This document shows positions 47,744-55,877 of a stretch of 64,000 nt of DNA, piece after piece. The first letter of the stretch is position 1; each line of letters begins with the position of its first letter. A program made the position numbers and the translations under genes. The notes under the pieces were generated by a model. That model was not told the DNA's origin, did no database searches, and was given only the letters and a program-made list of their open reading frames with translations. Origin of the DNA: Acidobacteria bacterium Ga0077551 (GTDB lineage Bacteria > Pseudomonadota > Alphaproteobacteria > Caulobacterales > Hyphomonadaceae); NCBI GenBank assembly GCA_001464545.1, contig LNFC01000022.1, forward strand, positions 248,001-312,000. Direction: 5' to 3'.

Positions 47744-48820
47744 TTGTCCGACATTACATCCATCGAGCAGGAAGCGCTGGCCGCCGTTCAGGCCGCCGCC
47801 AGCCTTGACGCGCTGGACGCGGTCCGCGTCGCCGAACTCGGCAAGAAGGGCCGGGTCTCCGGCCTGATGGGCACGCTCGGCGCGATGGCGCCCGAAGAGC
47901 GCAAGGAAAAGGGCCCGGCGCTCAACGCGCTGAAGGTGCGGATCGAAGACGCCGTGCGCGCGCGCAAGGGCGCCCTTGAGGCCGTTGCGCTTGAGGCACA
48001 ACTCGTTCGCGAGAAAGTGGACCTGACATTGCCTGCGGCCCCGCTGGCCGGGGAAGGGGCGCTACATCCGGTGATGCAGGTGTTCGAGGAAATCGCCGCG
48101 ATCTTCGGCGACATGGGATTCCGTGTAGCCGAAGGCCCGGACATCGAGGACGACTGGCACAACTTCACCGCGCTGAACTTCCCCGAAGGCCACCCGGCGC
48201 GCGAGACGCATGACACCTTCTTCCTGAAGCCCGGCGACAATGCGCTGCCAAAAGTGCTCCGTACCCATACGAGTCCGGTGCAGGTGCGCACCATGATGAC
48301 CGAGAAGCCGCCGATCCGCATCCTCGTGCCGGGCCGCGTGTTCCGCAATGACTGGGACGCGACCCACACGCCGATGTTCCACCAGGTGGAGGGCCTCGTC
48401 ATCGAGGAAGGCATCCACATGGGCCACCTGAAAGGTTGCCTCGTCGATTTCGTCAAAGCCTTCTTCGAGGTGGACAATGTCGTCGCGCGCTTCCGCCCAC
48501 ACTTCTTTCCGTTCACGGAGCCTTCGGCCGAAATGGACGTGCAATGCCTGCGCTCCGGCGGTGTTGTCGAAGTCGGCAAGGGCACCGACTGGCTGGAAGT
48601 GCTCGGCTGCGGCATGGTGCATCCGAATGTGCTGCGCAATTGCGGGCTCGATCCGGCGGTCCACCAGGGCTTCGCCTTCGGCATGGGCGTCGACCGTCTC
48701 GCCATGTTGAAATACGGCATGCCGGACCTGCGCCCTTATTTCGAAGCAGACCCGCAATGGACGCGCCATTACGGCTTCTCGCCCTGGCTCACGCCGTCCG
48801 TCAGCGGAGGGCTCAGCTGA
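47744..48820 (+). CDS. pheS: Phenylalanine--tRNA ligase alpha subunit
   Basis: Catalytic subunit of the heterotetrameric PheRS. The 358-residue product has an N-terminal coiled coil ([16 protein letters not shown] region), class II motif 1, motif 2 [19 protein letters not shown], and motif 3 [20 protein letters not shown]. The start is TTG at 47744 ([12 protein letters not shown]) after GGAAGGG; no ATG fits the conserved N-terminus. It overlaps pheT by one base (TGATG). Confidence 0.97.
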   Translation: MSDITSIEQEALAAVQAAASLDALDAVRVAELGKKGRVSGLMGTLGAMAPEERKEKGPALNALKVRIEDAVRARKGALEAVALEAQLVREKVDLTLPAAPLAGEGALHPVMQVFEEIAAIFGDMGFRVAEGPDIEDDWHNFTALNFPEGHPARETHDTFFLKPGDNALPKVLRTHTSPVQVRTMMTEKPPIRILVPGRVFRNDWDATHTPMFHQVEGLVIEEGIHMGHLKGCLVDFVKAFFEVDNVVARFRPHFFPFTEPSAEMDVQCLRSGGVVEVGKGTDWLEVLGCGMVHPNVLRNCGLDPAVHQGFAFGMGVDRLAMLKYGMPDLRPYFEADPQWTRHYGFSPWLTPSVSGGLS

Positions 48821-51213
48821 TGAAATTCACCCTATCCTGGTTGACCGATCACCTCGTTACCAAGGCCTCGCTCGATGAAATCCTCGGATTCATGGGCAAG
48901 GCCGGTCTTGAGGTCGAGCACGTCACCGACCCCAAGAAGGCTCTGGCGCCGTTCACGGTCTGCAAGGTGCTCGAAGCCGATCCTCATCCGCAGGCGGACA
49001 AGCTGCGCGTCTGCAAGGTCGAGACGATCGACGGGATCAAGCAGATCGTCTGCGGCGCACCCAATGCGCGCGCCGGCATGACCGCGATCTATGCGCCGCT
49101 CGGCACATGGATTCCGGGCCTCAACATGGCGCTCGACAAGAAGCCGCGTGCCATTCGCGGTGTCGAGAGCCATGGCATGATGTGTTCCTCGCGCGAGCTG
49201 GAAACCGGCGATGACCATGACGGCATCATCGATCTCAGCAGTGACTATACGGTCGGCATGCCCGCGGCCGAAGCGCTCGGCGCGACCGATGCCGTGATCG
49301 ACTTTGAAGTGACGCCCAACCGTCCCGACTGGCTGGGCGCGCAGGGCATCGCGCGCGATCTCGCCGCCGCCGGCGCGGGCCGGTTCCTGCGCAATGATGC
49401 GAAGAAAGTGCCGGGCAATGGCGATTGCCCCATCGAGATCAAGCTCGAAGCACCCGAAGCTTGCCCGATGTTTGCGGGCGCGCTGGTGCGCGGCGTCACC
49501 AATGGTCCGTCCCCGGACTGGATGCAGGCGCGCCTGAAGGCCGCTGGCCTCCAGCCGCGCTCGCTGCTGGTCGACATCACGAACTATATCTCGCTCGATC
49601 GCGCGCGCCCGTTGCACGCCTATGACGCGGCCAAGCTCTCCGGCGCCGTGGTCGCGCGGCTCGGAAAGCCTGGCGAAGCACTCGAGGCGCTCGATGGCAA
49701 GACCTATCCGGTCACGGAAGAAATGTGTGTCATCGCGGACGCGTCCGGCGTCATCGGCCTCGGCGGCATCATGGGCGGAATGTCCACTTCGGTGTCCGCC
49801 GAGACGACCGATGTGTTCATCGAAAGCGCCTGGTTCGATCCGCTGCGCACCGCCCGCACCGGCCGCGTGACCGGCATTCATTCGGATGCGCGCTACCGGT
49901 TCGAGCGCGGCGTCGATCCGCAAAGCTGCGTGGACGGACTGAATCTCGCCCTCGCGCTGATCCTTGAATATGGCGGCGGCGCGGCGACCAAGGCGCGGAT
50001 CGCGGGGTCGATCCCGGTGCGTACACAGAAGGTGACCTTCTACCGCGGCGATGTCGAACGCCTGACCGGCCTGACCGTGAAGCCGGCCGAGATGAAGCGC
50101 ATCCTGAAGGATCTCGAGTTCGACATCGAGGACGCCGGCGATGCCTGGTACCTGATGCCGCCTTCGCACCGGTTCGACATCGACCGCTCGGCGGACATTG
50201 TCGAGGAGATCGCCCGGCTTGTCGGCTATGACCAGCTGCCGACCGCCTCGCTGCCGATGGCAGAGGGCATGAAGCAGGGCGTGGCCTCCACGCGGCAGAC
50301 GCGCGTCGCGATTGCCCGCCGGGCGATGGCAGCACGCGGCTTCCTCGAGGCGGTCACCTGGAGCTTCATGGCCAAGGATCATGCCGGCCTGTTCGGCAAG
50401 ATCGACGAGGCGCTGACAGTGGCGAACCCGGTCGCCAGCGAACTCAACTACATGCGTCCCACGGCGCTCTCAAACCTCGCGCAGGCCGCCCAGCGCGCCG
50501 CCAACCGGGGCGAGCGCAGCATCCGCCTGTTCGAGGCGGGGCCGATCTATCTCGGCGACGGGCCGAAAGATCAGCGTACGGTCATTGCCGGTCTCGTGCA
50601 GCCCTCGGCGCAGCGCCACTGGCAAGGCGGGGTTCAACCCTATGACGCGTTCGCGGCCAAGGCGGACCTGTTCGCGCTGCTCGCCGCGCTCGGCCAGCCA
50701 GGCGAGAAGTTCCAGATCGGCGCGGCGACGCAGCCGCACTGGCATCCCGGTCAGTCGGCGAGCCTCAAGCTTGGCCCGAAGATGACGGTGGCGAATTTCG
50801 GCGCGCTGCATCCGGGCGTGCTGAAGGCGCTGGATGTCGACGGACCGGTCTATGCGTTCGAGCTGAACCTCAACGCGCTGCCGGTGATGAAGGCGAAGTC
50901 GACCAAGACCAAGCCGGTGCTGGAGCGCGCCGACCTGACGCCGATCCGGCGCGACCTCGCGTTTGTCGTGGACGCCGGCATGGCGGCAGGCGAACTCGTC
51001 AAGCATGCGCAAGGCGCCGAGAAACTGCTGGTGTCGAAGGTGGACGTGTTCGACGTCTACCAGGGGCAGGGCGTTCCCGAGGGCAAGAAGTCGGTGGCGT
51101 TCGAAGTGACGATCCAGCCGCGCGAGGCGCTGAAGGACGACCAGATCCAGGCGATCATGGACCGGATCATCGCTTCCGTGGCAAAAGGGACGGGCGGCGT
51201 GCTGCGCGGATAG
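48820..51213 (+). CDS. pheT: Phenylalanine--tRNA ligase beta subunit
   Basis: Structural and editing subunit of PheRS, 797 residues: N-terminal [20 protein letters not shown], tRNA-binding OB domain (VLEADPHPQADKLRVCKVET), B3/B4 editing domain (YISLDRARPLHAYDAAKLSG), B5 domain, class II-like core, and C-terminal anticodon-binding FDX-ACB domain (IRRDLAFVVDAG ... ILRG-like end). Start is the ATG overlapping the pheS stop, so the subunits are translationally coupled. The ion channel gene follows after 25 bp. Confidence 0.97.
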   Translation: MKFTLSWLTDHLVTKASLDEILGFMGKAGLEVEHVTDPKKALAPFTVCKVLEADPHPQADKLRVCKVETIDGIKQIVCGAPNARAGMTAIYAPLGTWIPGLNMALDKKPRAIRGVESHGMMCSSRELETGDDHDGIIDLSSDYTVGMPAAEALGATDAVIDFEVTPNRPDWLGAQGIARDLAAAGAGRFLRNDAKKVPGNGDCPIEIKLEAPEACPMFAGALVRGVTNGPSPDWMQARLKAAGLQPRSLLVDITNYISLDRARPLHAYDAAKLSGAVVARLGKPGEALEALDGKTYPVTEEMCVIADASGVIGLGGIMGGMSTSVSAETTDVFIESAWFDPLRTARTGRVTGIHSDARYRFERGVDPQSCVDGLNLALALILEYGGGAATKARIAGSIPVRTQKVTFYRGDVERLTGLTVKPAEMKRILKDLEFDIEDAGDAWYLMPPSHRFDIDRSADIVEEIARLVGYDQLPTASLPMAEGMKQGVASTRQTRVAIARRAMAARGFLEAVTWSFMAKDHAGLFGKIDEALTVANPVASELNYMRPTALSNLAQAAQRAANRGERSIRLFEAGPIYLGDGPKDQRTVIAGLVQPSAQRHWQGGVQPYDAFAAKADLFALLAALGQPGEKFQIGAATQPHWHPGQSASLKLGPKMTVANFGALHPGVLKALDVDGPVYAFELNLNALPVMKAKSTKTKPVLERADLTPIRRDLAFVVDAGMAAGELVKHAQGAEKLLVSKVDVFDVYQGQGVPEGKKSVAFEVTIQPREALKDDQIQAIMDRIIASVAKGTGGVLRG

Positions 51214-51238
51214 GCGCGGGCGCCGCAAAGGGGGCCGC

Positions 51239-52012
51239 ATGGGATTGAAGCAGTCGCTCTACCAGCAGCTGGTGCCGGAGGCGCGGGCGTCCGGCATCTC
51301 GAAGCTGAACCTTTTCATCGTCGCCGTTGTGCTGGCGTCCTTCCTGTTCCTTGCGCTGGAGACCGAGCCGGTACTGAACAGTGATCCGCGCTGGATGCTG
51401 GCGTTCAATGTGTTCAACATCTCGGTGCTCGTGATCTTCACGCTGGAATACGTCGCGCGGGTCTGGGTGGCGGGCGTTGATCCGCAATACCGGGGCCTTC
51501 GCGGCCGGCTCAAGTACGTGACGCGGTTTTATCCGGTTGCGGACTTTCTCGCCTTCGGGCCGGAGCTGATCGTGATGGCGATGGGCGGGGGCGGATCGCT
51601 GCTGGTGCTGCGGGTGCTGCGCTTGGCGCGGCTGATCAAGATTGCGCGCTTCGTGCCGGCCTTTGATGCGTTAGGCGCGGCGCTACGGCGGTCGAGCTCG
51701 CAGCTCCTCACCAGCCTCGCGGTGGCGCTGGCGCTGGTCTATGTCGCGGCGGTGCTCCTGTATTTCGTCGAGGGTGTCGGCGGCGAGCAGCAGGAGACCT
51801 TTGCGTCGATCCCGCGTGCCATCTGGTGGGCGGTCGCCACGCTGACGACAGTCGGCTATGGAGATGTGTATCCGGTGACGCCGCTCGGGCGATTCTTTGC
51901 GGCGATCATCGCGATTGCGGGGATCGGGGTGGTGGCGCTGCCGGCGGGCGTGTTTGCCAGCGCCTTTTCGGACGAACTCAGGGAACGCCGCGAGCGGGGA
52001 ACACGCCTATGA
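51239..52012 (+). CDS. Voltage-gated potassium-channel-like ion transporter
   Basis: Six-helix ion channel subunit of 257 residues. S1 IVAVVLASFLFLAL; S2 VFNISVLVIFTLEYVARVWV; S4 with regularly spaced arginines in LLVLRVLRLARLIKIARF; S5; pore helix and filter TLTTVGYGDVYPVTPLG; S6 AIIAIAGIGVVALPAGVFAS. TVGYGD is the potassium selectivity filter. Short cytoplasmic ends and no nucleotide-binding domain. Its stop overlaps the dapB start (ATGA), linking it to the pheST-dapB transcript. Confidence 0.92.
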   Translation: MGLKQSLYQQLVPEARASGISKLNLFIVAVVLASFLFLALETEPVLNSDPRWMLAFNVFNISVLVIFTLEYVARVWVAGVDPQYRGLRGRLKYVTRFYPVADFLAFGPELIVMAMGGGGSLLVLRVLRLARLIKIARFVPAFDALGAALRRSSSQLLTSLAVALALVYVAAVLLYFVEGVGGEQQETFASIPRAIWWAVATLTTVGYGDVYPVTPLGRFFAAIIAIAGIGVVALPAGVFASAFSDELRERRERGTRL

Positions 52013-52827
52013 CACAGCTGAAAATGACCGTTGCCGGTGTGGCTGGCCGGATGGGGCGGCAGCTGGCGGCGATGGCGATCGACCGCGGCCATGCGCTCAC
52101 CGGCGGCAGCGAAGTTGCGGCTGCCGGCGTGTTTGACGAGGATATCGGTGTGCTGGCCGGTCGCCGGGCGCTGGGTCTCTGGCCGTCGCCGGATGTGGCT
52201 GAGGCCGCCGCTGGGGCGGATGTGTGGATCGATTTCACGCGGCCCGAGGCGACGTTGGCGGCGCTGGGCGCGCTGCGAAACACGTCCGTGCGGGCGGTGG
52301 TGATCGGCACGACGGGGTTCGAGGCGGACCAGGAGATCGTCATCCAGGCGGCGTCGGACCGGTTTGCGATCGTCAAGGCGGGCAACTTCTCGGTGGGCGT
52401 GAACCTGCTGCAGGCGCTGACGCGGCTTGCGGCATCGCGTCTCGGGGCGGACTGGGACATCGAGATCCTGGAATCGCATCACCGGCTGAAAGTGGATGCG
52501 CCTTCGGGCACCGCGCTGATGCTGGGAGAAGCCGCAGCCGAGGGTCGCGGCAAGCCGCTGAAGGACATTCTGGCGAAGCCTTACCTCGGTGCGAACGCGC
52601 CCCGGAAGGAAGGCGAGATCGGCATGGCTGTGCGCCGCGCCGGGGGTATTTATGGTGAACACGACGTGATGTTTGCCTCGCCGCGCGAAGTGGTGCGCCT
52701 GTCGCACATGGCATTGGACCGGGCTGTATTTGCCGAAGGCGCGGTGCAGGCGGCGGCCTGGGCAGCGGCCCAGCCGCCCGGACTCTACGGCATGGATGAT
52801 GTGTTGGGTCTCGGCCACACCGGTTGA
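52009..52827 (+). CDS. dapB: 4-hydroxy-tetrahydrodipicolinate reductase DapB
   Basis: NAD(P)H reductase of the lysine/diaminopimelate pathway, 272 residues. Nucleotide motif VAGVAGRMGRQLAAMA, VVIGTTGFEADQ, catalytic KAGNFSVGVNLLQ, and the signature ILESHHRLKVDAPSGTALML, with the catalytic His-His and Lys pair. The start is the ATG overlapping the channel stop; the longer open frame upstream is antisense-like noise within the channel gene. dapD of the same pathway is at 33.9 kb. Confidence 0.96.
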   Translation: MTQLKMTVAGVAGRMGRQLAAMAIDRGHALTGGSEVAAAGVFDEDIGVLAGRRALGLWPSPDVAEAAAGADVWIDFTRPEATLAALGALRNTSVRAVVIGTTGFEADQEIVIQAASDRFAIVKAGNFSVGVNLLQALTRLAASRLGADWDIEILESHHRLKVDAPSGTALMLGEAAAEGRGKPLKDILAKPYLGANAPRKEGEIGMAVRRAGGIYGEHDVMFASPREVVRLSHMALDRAVFAEGAVQAAAWAAAQPPGLYGMDDVLGLGHTG

Positions 52828-52925
52828 GGAAAGCGCGCCCTTGTCGGCGGAATGCGCCTTGACGCGCCGCAGCATCGTGCCAACGTGACGCTTCTGTTAA
52901 GTGAAACCAAGCGTTCCGAAGGCAC

Positions 52926-53336
52926 ATGATCGGCATCGTGGTCGTCAGCCATGGCAAACTCGCGCACGAGCTCGTTGCGGCCGCGGAACACGTGGTCGGC
53001 CGGCTTTGGCGGACGCGTGCCGTCTCCATCGATGCCGACGAAGACCTCGATATCAAGCGCGAAGCGATCCTCGAAGCGGTAAAAGCCTGCGATGCGGGGC
53101 GCGGCGTCATCGTGCTGACTGACATGTTTGGCGGCACGCCCTCGAACCTGGTGCTATCGCTGCGCAGCCGCGCGCGGATGGAAATCGTCTCCGGTGCAAA
53201 TCTCCCGATGCTGATCAAGCTGGCCCAGACGCGGGACATCCTCTCGCTCGAGGAATGTGCTCAGGACGCTGCCGAGGGCGGGCGCAAGTACATCACCATC
53301 GCCTCCGACGTTCTCGCGAAACTGCCGTCCTGCTGA
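52926..53336 (+). CDS. PTS EIIA component, mannose family
   Basis: Phosphocarrier of 136 residues. The opening MIGIVVVSHGKLAHELVAAA puts the phosphorylated histidine at H9, as in ManX-type EIIA. VIVLTDMFGGTPSNLVLSL is the second family signature. No EIIB, EIIC or EIID gene is present, so it belongs to a regulatory, non-transporting PTS as known in alphaproteobacteria. It overlaps the HPr gene by one base and lies 98 bp after dapB. Confidence 0.92.
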   Translation: MIGIVVVSHGKLAHELVAAAEHVVGRLWRTRAVSIDADEDLDIKREAILEAVKACDAGRGVIVLTDMFGGTPSNLVLSLRSRARMEIVSGANLPMLIKLAQTRDILSLEECAQDAAEGGRKYITIASDVLAKLPSC

Positions 53337-53623
53337 TGTCCGACGCGTTTCCGGCCGCGCGGCGAGCGACCATCGTCAATCGCAAGGGGCTTCACGCCCG
53401 TGCCTCGGCCAAGCTCGCCAAACTCGCCGCCGAATATGACGCGCAGGTCTTTGTCACGCACGAGACCGAGACGGCGGATGCCCGCTCGATCATGGACCTC
53501 CTGATGCTCGTCGCGCACACCGGCTGTGTCGTCGAGATCAAGGGCAGGGGCGCCCAGGCGGACGAGGCGGTGAACGCCATTGCCCGCCTGATCGATGACG
53601 GCTTCGGCGAGACCGACAACTAG
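53336..53623 (+). CDS. HPr phosphocarrier protein
   Basis: PTS phosphocarrier of 95 residues. Phosphoacceptor H20 is in NRKGLHARASAKLA and the regulatory serine S51 in DARSIMDLLMLVA; their spacing of 31 equals H15-S46 of classical HPr, so both Enzyme I and HPr kinase could act on it. ATG overlaps the EIIA stop (TGATG). No ptsI or hprK is in the window. Likely role: nitrogen or carbon signalling rather than sugar uptake. Confidence 0.93.
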   Translation: MSDAFPAARRATIVNRKGLHARASAKLAKLAAEYDAQVFVTHETETADARSIMDLLMLVAHTGCVVEIKGRGAQADEAVNAIARLIDDGFGETDN

Positions 53624-54168
53624 TCCAACTCCGCCCCTCCCGCGAAGCCAGGACCATCGCACCGCTATGGGAGGTGAGAGTGTTGAATCCGGGGGATTTC
53701 GATAGGTCCGTGTGCGGAGGTGTTGCACAAGGGTCGGGGGAGAATTTCATAACGGTTTGACGGGGATGGGTTTTATCTTGCGGACGGGATGTTTGCTGTA
53801 CGCGCAAGTCCCCTCGTTCCCTCGCCAGACGGCCTCATCCTGTTGCAGGCTTTGCATTTCGCGTGTCGATTTTTTCTCATTGATTCTCATTTTGTATCAC
53901 TTCGTATCGGTTCTTTCCCGCCGGCTATCGGGGGGTGTCGGATTTCGGCCTTTGGCCTCTATCCGACCTGCGGCGTGGGGGTGGCGCTGAATGTAACCGC
54001 GCGCGGAGGGGTGTAGCGCAGGCTTTCCGGAGAAATCTTTCAGAGGCTTGAGGCGTCTGCGGATTTTTTTGGGGAGGGGGCCTGTTTCGTTGCACAAGGC
54101 TGGGTCCCGGGCATTTGCTGCGCAAATCCCGGGATGACGACCAACTGCCGATGCGTGGGGGGCTGAGG
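53624..54168. other. 545-bp intergenic region between convergent HPr and leuA genes
   Basis: The longest non-coding stretch of the window. Its middle (about 53860-53930) is clearly more AT-rich than its surroundings, with TCTCATTGATTCTCATTTTG, a direct repeat of TCTCATT loosely like Fur/Irr sites. Frames such as the one at 53712-53990 have no family features, no proper ribosome site and atypical codon use. A REP-like hairpin lies near the leuA end. Because both flanking genes end here, promoters would have to serve an RNA or an unrecognised short gene. Confidence 0.5.
54105..54134. repeat. REP-like palindromic hairpin
   Basis: Arms TCCCGGG-c-ATTTGC and GCAAATCCCGGGA pair over 13 bp with one bulged C and a TGC loop, flanked by GGG and TGACGA. 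Very similar CCCGGG...ATCCCGGGATGAC palindromes are dispersed intergenic repeats in many alphaproteobacteria. No second copy was noticed in the window, so repeat status is inferred from that resemblance. It could also serve as a terminator for either flanking gene, though it lacks a T tract. Confidence 0.5.
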
Positions 54169-55725
54169 CTAAGCGGCTTTCCGCTTTGACTTGCGCACTT
54201 CGTACTTGTTGAGGGCGTGCAGGTAGGCCTTGGCGCTGGCGACCAGCGTGTCGGGGTCGGAGGAGCGGCCGGTTGCCATGATGCCGTCGCCATTGAGACG
54301 CACCGAGACGGTTGCCTGCGCGTCCGTGCCGCCCGTCACGGCGTGCACCTGGTAGAGTTCCAGCACGGCCTGGTGCGGGACGATCTGGCGGATGGCGTTG
54401 AACACGGCATCGACCGGGCCATTGCCGCGCGCGATGGCGTATTTTTCCTCGCCGTCGACCACGAGGTCGATTTCGGCCGTCTGCGGACCATCCGTGCCGG
54501 CGACGACACGCAACCGCTTGAACGCGATGCGCTCGCCTTCGGCGGCCAGCTGCTCGTCCACCAGCGCGATGATGTCGTCATCGAACACGTGCTTCTTGCG
54601 GTCAGCGAGATCCTTGAAGCGCTTGAACGCGTCGTTCAGCGCCTCGCCCTCGATGAAGTAACCCATCGATTCCAGCTTGTCGCGGAAGGCGTTGCGGCCG
54701 GACAGCTTGCCCATCACCAGCGAGGTTTTCGCGACGCCAACATCTTCCGGCTTCATGATCTCGTAGGTTTCGGAATTCTTCAGCATGCCGTCCTGGTGGA
54801 TGCCGCTCTCGTGCGCGAAGGCGTTCTTGCCGACGATCGCCTTGTTGTACTGGACCGGGAAACCGGTGATGCGGCTGACCATCGCCGAGGCGCGGGCGAG
54901 GTAGCTCGTGTCGATGGCGGTTTCGTACGGCAGCGTGTCGCCGCGTACTTTCATCGCCATCACGACTTCTTCCAGCGCGGCGTTGCCGGCGCGCTCGCCG
55001 AGGCCGTTGATCGTGCACTCGATCTGGCGCGCGCCGTTGGACATGCCGGCCAGCGAGTTCGCCACCGCGAGGCCGAGGTCGTTATGGCAGTGCGTGGACC
55101 AGATCACCTTGTCCGAGTTCGGGATGTTTTCGATCAGCCTGCGGATCAGGGCGCCATACTCGTCCGGGTGCGAATAACCGACGGTGTCCGGCACGTTGAT
55201 CGTGGTGGCGCCGGACGCGATGGCGGCGTCGATGCATTTGCACAGGAAGTCGAACTCGGTGCGGGTCGCGTCTTCGGCGCTCCATTCGACATCGTCGACG
55301 AGGTTGCGCGCCTGGCTGACCGAGCGGCCGACCGCTTCGAGCACGGCGTTCGGGCCCATCTTCAGCTTGTGCTTCATGTGCACGGGGCTGGTGGAGATGA
55401 AGGTGTGGATGCGCGGACGCGCGGCCTTGCGGACGGCTTCGGCGCAGCGGTCGATATCTGCCGGGGTGGAGCGGGCGAGGCCGCAGATGATGGCGCGTTT
55501 CGACTGGGCGGCAATGGCGCTCACAGCGGCGAAGTCACCTTCCGAGGCGGCCGGGAAGCCCGCCTCGATGATGTCGACGCCCATCTCTTCGAGCAGGTTG
55601 CCGAGTTCGAGCTTTTCATTGTGCGTCATCGAGGCGCCGGGCGATTGCTCGCCGTCGCGCATGGTGGTGTCAAAGATGAAAACGCGGGGTTTCGTCGCGG
55701 ATTTCGCGGTGGATTTCGAGGTCAT
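54169..55725 (-). CDS. leuA: 2-isopropylmalate synthase LeuA
   Basis: First committed enzyme of leucine synthesis: condenses acetyl-CoA with 2-oxoisovalerate. The 518-residue product begins MTSKSTAKSATKPR. Catalytic TIM-barrel motifs: IFDTTMRDGEQSPGASM, the metal site STHCHNDLGLAVANSLAG, CTINGLGERAGNAALEE and GIHQDGMLKN. A C-terminal LeuA dimer/regulatory domain (from ~385) gives leucine feedback inhibition. ATG 55725 was chosen; an ATG at 55779 is in frame but its head is not conserved-looking. A leucine-rich short ORF and alternative RNA folds lie just upstream. Confidence 0.96.
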   Translation of the reverse strand: MTSKSTAKSATKPRVFIFDTTMRDGEQSPGASMTHNEKLELGNLLEEMGVDIIEAGFPAASEGDFAAVSAIAAQSKRAIICGLARSTPADIDRCAEAVRKAARPRIHTFISTSPVHMKHKLKMGPNAVLEAVGRSVSQARNLVDDVEWSAEDATRTEFDFLCKCIDAAIASGATTINVPDTVGYSHPDEYGALIRRLIENIPNSDKVIWSTHCHNDLGLAVANSLAGMSNGARQIECTINGLGERAGNAALEEVVMAMKVRGDTLPYETAIDTSYLARASAMVSRITGFPVQYNKAIVGKNAFAHESGIHQDGMLKNSETYEIMKPEDVGVAKTSLVMGKLSGRNAFRDKLESMGYFIEGEALNDAFKRFKDLADRKKHVFDDDIIALVDEQLAAEGERIAFKRLRVVAGTDGPQTAEIDLVVDGEEKYAIARGNGPVDAVFNAIRQIVPHQAVLELYQVHAVTGGTDAQATVSVRLNGDGIMATGRSSDPDTLVASAKAYLHALNKYEVRKSKRKAA

Positions 55726-55779
55726 GGGATGGCGGCTCTGCGGTGGGTTCCGGGGAAGGGTTTGACGCTGTCTTGGCAT

Positions 55780-55837
55780 CCCCTGGCCGCGCGTGCGCCC
55801 CTCAGTTCGAGGCGACCGGCTCCGGCCAGGGGCCGGT
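55780..55837 (-). promoter_or_regulatory. Possible leuA attenuator: mutually exclusive RNA folds
   Basis: On the leuA-sense RNA the end of the leader ORF contains CCCCTGGCCG (plus-strand 55823-55832), perfectly complementary over 10 bases to CGGCCAGGGG (55780-55789). The same first segment also forms a local hairpin, CCGGCC/GGCCGG (55822-55836). The two folds exclude each other, as expected if ribosome stalling on leucine codons chooses between them. No T tract follows, so control may act on leuA translation rather than by termination. Confidence 0.45.
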
Positions 55838-55870
55838 AAGCAGCAGAAGAAGGGGCAAGAGTTTGCGCAT
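55802..55870 (-). CDS. Leucine-rich leader peptide upstream of leuA
   Basis: ORF of 22 codons on the leuA strand, ending 76 bases before the leuA ATG. It begins MRKLLPLLLLLTG: seven of codons 4-11 are leucine, with mixed codons (CTC, TTG, CTT, CTT, CTG, CTG, CTT). This is the pattern of a leucine leader peptide, in which stalling at scarce leucyl-tRNA alters RNA folding, and leuA attenuators are known in proteobacteria. Against it: the ATG is only 7 bases after the upstream VTT gene's stop and has no clear ribosome site. It might otherwise be a remnant signal peptide. Confidence 0.55.
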   Translation of the reverse strand: MRKLLPLLLLLTGPWPEPVASN

Positions 55871-55877
55871 GGGGGCT

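Noticed and set aside
52893..52911. TTAAGTGAAACCAAG upstream of the EIIA gene as a CtrA box
   Set aside because: Second half is CAAG, not TTAA, so only a half-site is present.
53881..53912. Fur/Irr-type site in the AT-rich gap
   Set aside because: Only a loose TCTCATT direct repeat; it lacks the inverted symmetry of a Fur box and no iron gene follows.
53712..53990. 92-codon frame in the 545-bp gap
   Set aside because: Cys/Ser/Arg-rich, codon use unlike neighbours, no ribosome site at the start, no domain.
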